DNA from: Panicum virgatum
Lineage: Eukaryota > Streptophyta > Magnoliopsida > Poales > Poaceae
Assembly: GCF_016808335.1 (NCBI RefSeq)
Contig: NC_053150.1
Coordinates: 43,179,607-43,243,606 of the forward strand
Reading direction: 5' to 3'
Length of the DNA: 64,000 bases
Shown: positions 35,094 through 46,107 of the stretch, piece after piece
Position numbering within the stretch: position 1 is the first letter of the stretch
How the letters are laid out: each line of letters opens with the position of its first letter
The notes under the pieces: model-generated
Database searches by the model: none
The model's input: only the letters and a program-made list of their open reading frames with translations
Told to the model about the DNA's origin: nothing
Position numbers and translations under genes: made by a program

Positions 35094-35345
35094 CCCTTTT
35101 ATCCCGGGTGGTAGATCCACCCGGGACTAAAGGTGGGCCGCGGGCTGGGAATTTTCCCGGCCCGCCCAAAAACACCTTTTGTCCCGGGTGGAGCCACGAA
35201 CGAGACAAAATGCCCTGTTGTCCCGGGTTGTGGATTCACCCGGGACAAAAGGCCCACCCTTTTTGTCCCGGGTGAAGCCACGACCCGGGACAAAAGGGTC
35301 TTTTGTCCCGGGTGGTGGCTTCACCCGGGACAAAAGGGGGGCCCC
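35094..35345. repeat. Internal cluster of subterminal-type CACTA repeats
   Basis: About ten copies of TTTGTCCCGGGTGG or its reverse complement CACCCGGGACAAA, in alternating orientation, between the two transposon genes. The variant (CCCGGGTGG) differs from the one at the element ends (CCCGGTTGG). The cluster ends just before a TATA box, so it may be the regulated promoter of the second gene, or the remains of another element's end. Confidence 0.8.
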
Positions 35346-35352
35346 CTATATA
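35344..35352 (+). promoter_or_regulatory. TATA box of the second CACTA gene
   Basis: CCCTATATATG directly follows the repeat cluster. A GC-rich presumed 5' UTR exon runs from about 35375 to a donor at about 35724 (CCTGT|GTGAGT), followed by an AT-rich intron up to the exon at 36511. Confidence 0.55.
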
Positions 35353-36017
35353 TGTCGCTTAACCTCCGCATTCCTCCAACACTTGGGCATTTTTCTGATC
35401 TGCGCCGCGCCGCCGTCGTCTCCCATCACGCCTCCTGCTCCGCCGCTGTCCCCGAGCGCCGCCCGAGCTCCGCCGCCTCCACGCCCCGGCCGCCTTGGAC
35501 GACGATCCCGCTAGGCCGCTCACCGGTGCGCCGCCATCCCCGGCCCCGTGCAACCTCGTCTTCGCCGCCCAGGCCTCCACTCTGCACGCGCGCCCTCATC
35601 TTTGCCGCCCCCGGCGGCCTCCACTGCACGCCGCCGCGCCGCCACCCTCTCCGCTGCACGCCACCGCGCCGCCAACTCCCCGCCTCGTCGTCCAGGGCCG
35701 CCGCCCCTAGGTTTCCCCGCCCTGTGTGAGTAGTGTGGCCGCCGGCATTTTCTTTTATCTTTTCAAATTTTATGTTTATGCAATTTAGTTTTATATTAAC
35801 TAGAATTCAATTATGCATATAGATATTTTTAGAATTATATTATGGATATAGTGTTTTATTTATTATATATTAAGTAGAATTGATTTATAGAGACATTATT
35901 AGAATGCAATTATGGATATAGTGTTTTCTTTATTTATAGAGATATAGTGAGAATTAGAGAGAATTTATAGAGAAATAGAGAAGGAAATAGAGAATTAGAG
36001 AGAATTTCTTTTATGAT

Positions 36018-36230
36018 GTATTTATTATTTAATTATGTCATTCAAAGACTTTAATTATCATATAATCATTATTTAATTATGTCATTCAAAGACTTTAATT
36101 TATCTTGTATTTATTATTTAATTATGTCATTCGAAGCCTTTAATTTATCATGTTTTTATTATTTAATTATATCATTTGAAGCCTTTAATTTATCATGTAT
36201 TTATTATTTAATTATGTCATTTATATTACT
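36018..36230. repeat. Tandem repeat, about 45-bp unit, five copies
   Basis: Unit built on TTTATTATTTAATTATGTCA then TTC(A/G)AAG(A/C)CTTTAATTTATC, spaced 44-45 bp apart. It lies in the presumed leader intron of the second CACTA gene. Confidence 0.75.
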
Positions 36231-36264
36231 TCTCGAGCTCGCAAACTCGCGCTAACACATAGTC

Positions 36265-36450
36265 GTTTCTGATAGTTTCCGATAGTTTCCGATCGTTACC
36301 GATCCCGACCGAATCGTTTCCGATCGTTACCGATACCGACCGAATTGTTTCCGATAGTTTCCGATCGTTACCAATACCGACCGAATCATTTCCGATAGTT
36401 TCTGATCGTTACCGATACCGACCGAATCGTTTCCGATCGTTACCGATCTA
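36265..36450. repeat. Array of CCGAT(A/C)GTTWCCGAT motifs
   Basis: TTTCCGATCGTTACCGATACC, here split as TTTCCGATCGTTACCGAT plus ACCGACCGAAT, recurs about five times with unit lengths of 30-45 bp. It lies 60 bp before the coding exon of the second CACTA gene. The motif differs from the subterminal repeats. Confidence 0.7.
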
Positions 36451-36510
36451 AATATGTGGATTATTTAGAGAATTTTTAAGGGTTTTATTTGTATTCATAT
36501 TTTAGTTACG

Positions 36511-39154
36511 ATGGACCCGCGACACACAGACGCGGAAGACGAACAGTTCCTGTTGAATATGATTGGCGAAGGTCAAGGAGATGTCGCTGAACAAGCTGAT
36601 GATGGCAGCAATACCGACATATATTTGAATATGTCCGGTGATGGAATTGAGCCACCATCTATTCAGGATGACGCTCCTGCTGAACAAAGTGCTAATGTAC
36701 ATATCACAACTATACTTATTTGTAGTGACAATCATATTTTCATCTGAATCTATATGAATACTATGAATATTTTTTATAGCCGTCTGGATCATCGTCGCAG
36801 CAGAAAAAGATGAAGCGAGGCCCAACAAAAAAACTGGAAGGGCGGTTCATTATAACGGAAGTTGGTTCAGATGGCGAACCGATCGCTCCAGAAGCTGCCG
36901 CTAAAAAATTCATAAGACAATCCGGATGTATTGTCAGGGACCACATCCCGATCAGCTTCAGGCTCTGGAAAGCTTCCAATCCAAGCGAGGAACGGGATGC
37001 GGTACCCGAAAGAGAAAAAGAATGGTGCTGGCGGGAGCTTAAGAAAAACTTCACGGTTCCAGCTAAATCTGAAGAGATATGCAAGCGCTGGACCCTGAGT
37101 AAGATGGCCAAACAGCTGCAATCATTCAAGAAAATTTTGACGAAGAAATATATCAAGACCGGGACCACACCCGTATTTACCGGCGAGCTCGAAAAGCTCA
37201 GAGGTCACTGGGATGCATTTGTGGAATACAAGTCTTTAGAGCTTGGGCTTCAGAAGGTGCAGAAGGCCAAAGATAACGCCTCGAAGAAAGTGTACCATCA
37301 CACTCTAGGCCAAGGAGGCTACAAGCTTGCAATACCCAAATGGGAGAAGATGGAGCAAGATTTGCTTGACAAAGGCATCCAACCTGCGACCATGAACTGG
37401 CCTGAAAGGTCAAGGACCTGGTTTTATGGTCACGGAGGAAGCTTGGACCCATTGGCTGGTGACTGCATCTATGGGCCAAACATCCAGCGAGCAGCCTAGA
37501 GACTACAGGAGGCCATACAAGCAGCGGCCGAGGGAACATTCCAGCCGGATAGAGAGAGGGACGAGCTGACTTACGCCCTTGGGAATCCAGAGTATTCGGG
37601 CCGCACAAGAGGCAAAGGCGTGGTTCTGTGGAAGTATGGGTTCAGTGATTACATTGAATCATATAGAAGCCGGCAAATAAGAAAGAATGATGAGCGGGAG
37701 CACTTGCGAAGGCTAGAGGAACGGCTCATGTCACACGATCAAAGACTGGAGGAAGAGGTTCAACGCCAAGTGGCCATAGCAATGAGCCAGCAACAGCAAG
37801 CGTAAACGGTGCCTCCAGAGCCTAATGTCGCAGCCGATCATCTGTCTCAGCGGAAAAGCAGCTGCGCTTCCACAGACGTCGCCGTCGTCGAGCCAACGGG
37901 GATCCAGGCCGCAGTTGAAGCAACGGCCCCGTAGCGATTTCCAGTGGATGAGATCACCCAGCGGACACCTTGTGACCTGCAGACTGCCATTAATAACTTA
38001 ATGTTCATTATTGCGTACGGTACCGCCATGCCAACCCAACCAGGCGACGTGTACCACGGGCAGCAAATTCTGCCAGGATACACAAGAGTTGGCGTGGAGC
38101 AGGTGTGCCAGGGTTGGGAGACGCTCGAGCTTGATATTCCTGGAGGTGATGGGGAGAGGACACTAGCAAAAGCCATTCATGGCTACATCCTATGGGATAA
38201 GCGCTACATTGTCCTAAAGTCGAATGATCAAACACCAAGACTGGCATCTCAGCATGCCTCTCCAAGGCCGGCATCTCCGCAAAACTCCCCAAGGGCAGCA
38301 CTGTCTCGGTAAGGTTCACCGGCACATTCTCCATCACCATCATCTCATGCGCCGATGAACACTCAAGCGTCACCGTCGCCTCCATGGTCACCCCCTCTGC
38401 CGCCGGCAAAGAAGCAGAAACAGCCGCCGGCAAAGAAGGTAGCTGCACCGGCTAAGAAGCCTCCAAAGAAGAAGGAAAAAGGAGAAGAAAACCAAGGAGG
38501 CTCCTATTAAACCCTGGGACATGAGCCTTGAAGAATGCGATCGGATAACTCAAGAAAGAGTTAAAGAGCACTTCAAGCCGGAGCCGAAGCCGGAGCCCGA
38601 GAAAGTGATAAATCCGATAGATTTGAAATTTTTTAAGGGAATGTGCGAAGCAAATATGAGAAAATTCATTCCGAGAGATCCCCCTTCAGACTACAAACGC
38701 ACAATTATCAAAACTACTGAGAAAAAGAAGAGACAATCAAAGTCATCGTCGTCCGACGTTCCATAGCTCGAAGCCCAAAAGAAACAATCAATAGAGCCTC
38801 TCGTAGTGGAACAGAAACAAGGCACTAATTTATGCGCATACTATGTATGCGAGAACATCCATGGTCTGGTAGGTCCTCCAAGGGCCTGAACAGATTGGGA
38901 GGAGGAAGTAAGTAAAAAACTTGTTAATATTTGAACTCATATTTTAATTAGTCGAAATTAATTATCCCCTTTTTCCATAGGTCGAGGAGATGCGTGATAA
39001 ACTCATACCGGAGGAAAAGATTATGGTGATTCAAAAAAAATTGTCCGGATTTATTGTTGAGCAAGTCCTCGATCCAAAAGACGAATTCTACTATGATGGA
39101 CTATCTAATATTGACAATCGCAGCAAATATGATAATATACGCGTATATATGTAA
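36511..39154 (+). pseudogene. Second CACTA gene: plant transposase (Ptta/En/Spm) with C48-peptidase-like tail, broken
   Basis: Exons 36511-36696 and 36780 onwards join in phase, and the last exon is 38981-39154 after a donor at 38907. Early parts are acidic, then comes the plant transposase domain (FIRQSGCIVRDHIPISFRLW, WCWRELKKNFTVPAKSEEI, WFYGHGGSLDPLAGDCIYG). A basic coiled coil (REHLRRLEERLMSHDQRLEEE) and a Pro/Lys-rich linker follow. The last part (GTNLCAYYVCENI, IPEEKIMVIQKKLSGFI) resembles the end of Ulp1/C48 peptidases, whose catalytic Cys lies in such an LCxYYV box. It is non-functional: in-frame stops at 37497, 37803, 37932, 38310, 38764 and near 38887, plus a frameshift at about 38480. 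The His and Asp of a peptidase triad are not visible. Confidence 0.8.
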
Positions 39155-39535
39155 TTAAGAATGAATATACCTATGTAAATATATATGTGTGTGTATGTAT
39201 TAAATTTCTATTTATGAGTATGTATGTATTATATATATAAGCACTCCAATAATATATGTGTGTGTGTGTGTATATATATAATATTGGTCCTAGACATTTT
39301 CATATGTAAAGGAATTCACATGTATAGATATGTGTATACATATATATATATATATACATATATATAAGTGAATTAATTTATATATGAAAACTATCTAGGA
39401 CAAATATTATATAAATAACTATATATATATATATATTAGTGGAGATCATACACATGCATAAGTTTAATTGAAATGCAAAAGTATAATTGAAATAGAACAA
39501 GAATTGATAAAAGGAAAACAGGAAAAAAAGGGACC
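39155..39535. other. AT/TG microsatellite-rich 3' region of the CACTA element
   Basis: TATATA and TGTGTG runs at 39170-39440 precede the 3' subterminal repeats. No coding sequence. Confidence 0.6.
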
Positions 39536-39730
39536 TATTGTCCCGTTTGGTAACACCAACCGGGACAAAAGGGTGCGCCAGCCACGTGGCGCTGGCAACA
39601 CCTTTTGTCCCGGTTGCCAGACCCGGGATAAAAGACCCCACTTTTGTCCCGGCCTGGTGTTCCCGGTTGGGAAACCGAGACAACAAGGGTTTCCCAACCG
39701 GGACAAATTAGACTTTCTGTAGTAGTGGCA

Positions 39731-41880
39731 GGTACAGCCAGAGCTGTAGCTAGCTGCTCATGCCGCTGTATGTACACACGCTTCTCGTTCATCATGTAAC
39801 TTCTGCTTAGACATCATCGCACTACTGTCTACTGCATATGCATGTCTCCATGCGACCATGTGTATGTGTATATGCTCGTCCATTGCCATTGATCGCAAGC
39901 TGCTCGATCGTATAATCATAATCGTATTCGCAGTAGCTGTCGGTCGCGCCACGACGACGATGATAATTCAACGCGTGATGGCGATTCAAATGATTTGATT
40001 TACCCAAGCCTTTGCATATACAACGGGGCAATCGCTATGTGCCACGGCACAAAAAAAAATTCATACACATACGCCTCCAGGGAGTGTGTGTTATCCTGAT
40101 TTCTGCTGCAGAGACATGGACGCGGCCGGCACCTTGACTAGCTATCCTGGCTGGTGCCATTTTGTTGGAGCTGTGGAAAAAATGGGAAAAACGCTTATCT
40201 AGGGGTATAAATATCTAATAAATATTCACAACTGTGGTACTGTATAGTCAGCTAACGAGGTTTTGACCGCATGATTAGGGATGTGAGCACGGTTATCTGT
40301 AGCATCATGTAGCCAATATGATGAACTTGCGATAGATTCGTCCGAAAAGTTACACCCAGTACTAAAAGGTTTTGCATAAACTTCTGTGTCATGATATTGC
40401 TCAAAGTTTCTCATTCATCCAAACACGGCTGGGCTTTGCTGCAGCAGTAGTAGCACGGATCCACGCATGCATCGATGCGTGCTTTGCACCTTTGCCCAGC
40501 GATACGTGAAAAGAAGCTCGCCCTACCGGGACGAAAGAAAAAAAAAAACAGGCAACGAGCTGCTGCTGCTGCTTGTGTGCGAGCTTTAGCCGCTTTTGCG
40601 GTGGTCAATGCAATCCTAGCTAGTTCCACGAAGATCTAAGCGATGTGGCATGTTTCCTGCCTTTTGCAATCATGGAGCCATTTCGAACCGGCCGGGGAGA
40701 TCGACCTCTCTCGCTCCCTCCCATGCGTGGCTCATGCCGGTAAGGCCTCTTTGTTTTGGACTAGCTTGATCACACTCATCAGTCGTCTAAGTATGATTCG
40801 GCAAGGATAAGTACGCCATCAAGCTAAGAAGCTAGAAAATCATGAGGTTTTAGTTACGCCTAGGCATTTGTACGTGCATCTAGCTAGCTAGCGTTGCTCT
40901 TGAATGCCCAGCAGGCAACAGATCCTTGATGAAGGCGGTGGATCTGATGAGAAGAAGGGTTTTGTGGTCTTTTTGTTTTATTGATGAAGCAATTAGGAAA
41001 AATTGAAAGTACCCTCTTGAATTGAATGCGATCAAGTAGACTGTGAGTAGTAGCCCTACAAGCCGATTTAAGGCCACCTCATCATCTGCGCGGTTGACGT
41101 TTTGCTTTCTTTGCGCGTGCGTCGTGATTTTTTATTTTTCTTTTGGCACTTTGTTGCTTTCTGGAGAGCTCACTCAGGCCTAGCTGGGCGCGGCCCACTC
41201 CATAGCGTGTACATAGGCTGGGCCCAGAAAAATGTCTGACAAAAGTACGACGACCACCAACCCAATACCAACGAAAACAACTACAGGCTTTGTCCACACG
41301 ACCCAGCAGCATAACGAATTCGCAAAGGTCAACGGCCCGATCCAGTATAAGCTGCGGCCCAGTTCGCATAAAAGCACCGAAATTCCGGCCCGTTTCAAGC
41401 AAAACTTGAGGCCCATACCAGAAAAGGTGATGCGGTTCAGAGACGGTTGGGCCGGAGCTCCTCCCGTCGAGTGAGCCCACCACATCAGGCAGGCCATCAC
41501 ATCGCATCACCTCCCCAGCTAGAACACACTTGGGCAGGCATACTAGTCGGCAGCCGAAGCGCCCGCGCTCAGCAGTGCCGCACTGTCACCGAACGTGCCG
41601 GTCCCCCGGAGAGCGACGCGAGGGCGCGCGCGTGGCGCGAGGCCGGAACGAAAGATCCCGCGCGCCACCAGCCCGTCACGCGGCGACGCAGATGTGTCCC
41701 CAGCCATGGCGCGCCGGCCGGGCCGGCCGGCGACGAGCTTGCTGCCGCGCGCGTGCCCGGTCGCCGTCGACCGCGCGGTCACATGGGGGCTCCTATACAT
41801 CTTGTGGAAGGTGGATAATCTATTCATTTTTAAAGTCCATTCGGCCCAATTAGGTGTTGAAATATGTCCAATATTTTGAT
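39731..41880. other. Intergenic region; GGCCCA-rich block at 41180-41430
   Basis: No supported gene. Between 41180 and 41430 there are repeated GGCCCA/TGGGCC motifs on both strands (GGGCGCGGCCCACT, CTGGGCCCAG, GCGGCCCAG, GAGGCCCATA), which in plants are typical of site II elements in housekeeping promoters. A GC-rich stretch follows (41560-41800) with overlapping open frames in all phases, none recognisable. It may be a promoter remnant with a truncated first exon. Confidence 0.35.
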
Positions 41881-42175
41881 AGGATTAACTCAACAATTTT
41901 TTTAAATAAGTTCAACATTTGACAACAAAATGTTGAAAACTATATAAACAAATGTTGAAATTGGAATCATGGAATGTTGAAATGTTGAATTCGAAATGTT
42001 AAACGCGACGAGCCATCTTCTTCTCCGGCGAGGCAGCGGCGCGGAGCCCGTGCGTCGGCGTGGCGCAAGCGGCGACAGCGGCGCGGAGCATGGGGCGACA
42101 GCGTGGAGCAAGTTGCGGCGCGCAGGCCCAGGCGGAGGCGCACGGTGGCTGGAGGCGGCAGCGCGCGTCGGCTTG

Positions 42176-42487
42176 AGGCGCGGCGGCGGCCGGATGCGGC
42201 ACGTGGGGCCAAGGTGCGGCGGAGGCCGGAGGCAGCGGCGGCGGGACCTCCAGGGCGCGGCGGCGGCCGGATGCGGCGCGCGGGGGCCAAGGTGCGGCGG
42301 CGGCCGGAGGCGGCGGCGGCGGGACCTCCAGGGCGCGGCGGCCGCCGGATGTGGCGTGCGGGGGCCAAGGTGCGGCGGAGGCCGGAGGCGGCGGCGGCGG
42401 GACCTCCAGGGCGCGGCGGCCGCCGGATGTGGCGTGCGGGGGCCAAGGTGCGGCGGAGGCCGGAGGCGGCGGCGGCGGGACCTCCAG
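42176..42487. repeat. GC-rich minisatellite, 78-bp unit, four copies
   Basis: Copies begin at 42176, 42254, 42332 and 42410; the shared end GACCTCCAG recurs exactly every 78 bp. Because 78 is a multiple of three, several frames stay open and give 26-residue repeats on either strand. These are probably compositional artefacts. An AT-rich block with repeated ATGTTGAAA (41885-41995) lies directly to the left. Confidence 0.85.
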
Positions 42488-42599
42488 GGCGCGGTGGCGG
42501 TGGGACTTCGGGGTGGCGCGCGGGGCACAGCAGCAGCCATGAGTGGCGGCGGGGAACGGGAGAGGAAGGAGGCATGGGAGGGTTAGGGTTTGTGGGTAG

Positions 42600-44300
42600 A
42601 TCCAGTGGTTGTAGATGATTGTACGAATCTCAAACACTGGAAGATATGTTGCAAAAAAAACTTCCGGAAGATGGATAGGTTTTCTGCGGTCACATGGTTA
42701 GAGATGGTAAAGGGTCTAAGATTTTTAACTAGAAAATCTAAGGGCCGGGTTCTAAAAAGACCGAGCTCTAATCTTATATAATTTTGAACTAAATAATTTA
42801 AAGGTCTTGTTGGATTATGAAGAGACCACTAGAGCCATGGCCCATTACCATCCCTACACATGGCATGTTCCCCGGCCGCAGCCTAATCAATCTACAGAGC
42901 TCAGCTCCATGACATCGATCAGGCATCCAGGCCCCTCGCTCGCTCTCGCGCGAGGTCCCGTCCCGATCACATGCCTCCCTCTCCAGGCTCGCCCGATTCG
43001 ATCCATCCACCCTGCAGCTAATCTAGCGAGCAGCTGGGGGCGGGGGTTTAGATTAGGGCAACCCAGCTAACTGGTAGGATCCAACTAACCCCCTCGATCA
43101 CTAGCGCTGGTCTGTCTTTCATGCGAAGGAACCAGCTGCGGCAGCAATCACTCGAGCTGGGAACGCGCGCGTCAGCCGTGTAATCATTTGAGAATTGAGA
43201 TCATTGCAATTTGCAAGCTTATTAATTAACTATTGTTTTAAACAAAAGAGAGTTGAAGGTGCACCTAAATATCATTAATTTACACCCTACGGGAAACAGC
43301 CTTTGGTTTTTTCGTCTCTCACGGTTTGAGATGGCGCCACATGGTATGGTAGAAGTATAGGCCTACAAATTTGTAGTAGTAGAAGTACTTTTGTTCTGTC
43401 TTATTAGTGTAGTGTAGCTATTGTTTTTGTATGTCTAGTGACTGGGAAACGTTTGTGGTGACTTGGTCAAATTTAAGGTCGATTGGCTGACCCAACAGTT
43501 TATTTTGGATAGACCATGGCATTGTGTGCACATGTTTGTTAGCCACTGCATTTGTACCGTGTTTGGGTTCAAAAAAAATATGCATGCCATCGAATTGGTA
43601 ATCTACAAGAAATTATTTACTATCTTTGAAATGTGTAGGTTCCTTCAAAAAAGGAAAATAAAATTTGTCCTATTTTTTTTTTGAAGTTTGGGAATTTGAT
43701 ATTATATATGCTTATTACACGAACAGAAAACGACTGTGGCGAAATGTAAAGGGCATCCGAACTGAAAGCATGTTGGACCAGGTTTCCTGTTCTTGTTGGG
43801 CAGTTGTTCTTGGTCCTAATGATGATAACAGATAGAGATAGGAAAGTTTTGCTTTAAGAAGCTAAACCTGGTTACCCCCCACACACAGGTGCATCGAATT
43901 GGAGTAGGTTTTGCTTTAATCAGGTGCTGAACTGCAGTGCATGCACCACGGACAATTGTAGGCCAGACAGAAAATAGACATATGCGCGTCGCGTCATTCT
44001 GGATCTTCAGTCGTTTTTGAAGGCACCGGCAGATGCTAGATGGTTTGCAGCTCACACAAAAGGTGACTGATTAGGAACCTAGCAGTATGTCGAGTTCTTC
44101 TTGTTCTGTCGGATGCTTGACTGAGTCGATGATTCGGACAGTTCAGAGTAGATTTTTCTTTTGCACTTGCACACACTCAGAGAATATGCAGTACATATTC
44201 CCCGTGTTTTGGTTTCTTCCTGAATCAGAGCCCATGCAGTATCTAGTACTAGTAGTATATGTTATCTTTGGTTGCTTTGTGAGATTACTCTTCTGATTCG
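42600..44300. other. Intergenic, no recognised feature
   Basis: Mixed composition with only short open frames. I see no splice-joined coding pattern, terminal repeats or tandem array. Confidence 0.5.
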
Positions 44301-44631
44301 CCCTTGTTTAGTTGCAAAATTCAAAATTTCAAAACTATCACACCGAAAGAGAATTTTACATGCATAGAGTATTAAATCTAGATGAAATAAAAAAATGAAT
44401 TCCATAGTTTGCTTGTAAATTGCGAGACGAATCTAATGAGTATAATTAGACTATGATTTGACACTAAATTGCTACCGTACACATTTGTTAATGATAGATT
44501 AATTAGTCTTAATAAATTTATCTCGTAGTTTATAGACGAGTTCTGTAATTAGTTTTGTAATTAGTCTATGTTTAATATCTCAAATGTAAAAAGATTCTAT
44601 TTAAAAAATTTACAGGAGCAACTAAACAAAG
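44301..44631. mobile_element. CCTTGTTTAGTTGC-type MITE
   Basis: Ends CCCTTGTTTAGTTGC and GCAACTAAACAAAG are inverted repeats. The interior has the family motifs TTGCGAGACGAATCT, TAATTAG and GATTTGACACTAA. Target duplication unclear. Confidence 0.7.
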
Positions 44632-44820
44632 CGTGGTAGAAAGGTTCCTTGGTACAGTACCAAATGGAAGCAGGATGAGGCACCGTTGGACCCGAAATCC
44701 TCAACGCCCATCTCCCTCCCCTGTCCATGTCTTCTTGGTAGCATTTTGGAGCAGGACAAACTGACGCACCATGAGACGCATGTTGAGCACAAGCAACCAA
44801 AAATCCCAAACGTTTGTTCA

Positions 44821-45172
44821 GGACCTGTTTGGTTAAAAAAAGTTTCTAGGCTACTTTTAGTCCTTGTGCTAAAACGTTTAGTCCCTATCTGTTTGGTTCC
44901 ATGAATTAGAGGGACTAAATGTCATTAAATGAAGTGAACAAAGTACCCTACTACCCCTATTCTGCATGCATGCAGCCAGCCATGGTGGAGGTAGAGGAGG
45001 GGGACCACGGGGGTAGGGTGGAATTGTAGGCTAAAAGTCCGAAAAAACTTCTTAAGAGGGACTTCTCATTCTTTAGCCCCTAACCTACTTTTAGCTCAAA
45101 AAATCTCTCATGTTTGGTTCTTTAGCCCCATAAATCCTAGGGACTTATAAGTCTCATGAACCAAACAGGGTC
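44821..45172. mobile_element. Tourist-like MITE (352 bp)
   Basis: Ends GGACCTGTTTGGTT and AACCAAACAGGGTC, with TCA on each side (44818-44820, 45173-45175), the 3-bp TNA duplication of PIF/Harbinger elements. The internal repeats TTTAGTCC and GGGACTAAA are also inverted. Confidence 0.8.
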
Positions 45173-45280
45173 TCAGTAACGCACCCCAAAATGCGTACAC
45201 TCCAAAACTCCCTTTGTGCTCATACATCCTTTGCCATTTCAACAGATGAGGCATCAGGCATGCATGGTCCAGTACTCCGG

Positions 45281-45430
45281 GGGCGTTTAGTTCTTAAAAA
45301 AGTTCATGCACTATCCGTCACATCGAGTGTGTTAAAAAATAACTAATTACACAAATTAATTGATTCATACAAAATAAATCTTTTAAATCTAATTAGTTCA
45401 TGATTGGACATTGATTGGACATTAAGTGGC
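45281..45430. mobile_element. Truncated GTTTAGTTC-type MITE
   Basis: Begins GGGCGTTTAGTTC and shares AATAACTAATTACACAA and GATTGGACATT with the copy at 49171. The right half is missing. From 45431 to 46107 no gene or element could be assigned. Confidence 0.5.
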
Positions 45431-46107
45431 GGAGATGAATCTGGCTAGGATCAGTAAAGAAATGTCCCATTCACTGATGAAATCCATCAGATCACAATGC
45501 GTCTCTCTCGCCGGATTACCAGCGCCGAGAGGGGTTTCGGCGTGTTGTGGCTAGGGAATATTGTTGCGCCGCTGCCGGGCAGAGAGCGGAGCGTCTCCGC
45601 CACTTGCCCGGTGCAGCGGTCAGTCATATGCACGCATCCATCGAGTGAAAGCTGACGCCGTGCCGCGGAGCTCAGGCGGGGGCTGACCGGCCGGCGGGGG
45701 CCGTGGTGGTGGTGGACTGGTGGTGCCGCGCGTCCACTAGGAAAAGCAAGCCGGTGATGGTTTGAGGGCCAGGGCGACCCGTGCGTGGGGGCGGCCGTGC
45801 ACACGCCGGCCGGTGGCTTTTCTGAGAGCTTGTCTCTTCTGCCCCAGATGGGACAATCCTGCTGCAGAAGGCTCTGGTTCTTCCCCGTTCTGGCGACGCC
45901 AAATCGCCTCACAAATGTAAAATTTTACGTTCCTTTGTCTGTCGTTCTCCGAACGTATTTCTGGCCACTTGTGATCTGCGGTATTTCCGTTCTGTAATGG
46001 AAATGGGATTTTCCTCGTGTCAAAAAAATGTAAAATTTTACCTCGGTTTTCAAGGCAATTAGGTTTCTGCGTGGAGGCCTGGTGTTCGTTCTTAACCTGA
46101 GTTCCGC

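Larger units (their letters stand above)
21200..39727 (+). mobile_element. CACTA (En/Spm) DNA transposon, 18.5 kb, with nested insertions
   Basis: The 5' end CACTACTACAGAA and the 3' end TTCTGTAGTAGTG are perfect inverted repeats, and GCA is duplicated on both sides (21197-21199, 39728-39730). Subterminal arrays of TTTGTCCCGGTTGG and CCAACCGGGACAAA in both orientations occupy 21233-21410 and 39536-39713, where transposition proteins of this class bind. Inside, in the same orientation, are a TNP2 gene (23072-34453) and a second gene (36511-39154), both broken. Two Copia elements (23437-25536, 26876-33325) were inserted later. The element cannot supply its own transposase but has intact ends and could in principle be mobilised in trans. 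Confidence 0.93.

Noticed and set aside
41902..42640. Repeat-protein ORFs of about 200 residues in several frames
   Set aside because: Produced by the 78-bp GC-rich minisatellite on both strands; no domain, no splice context.
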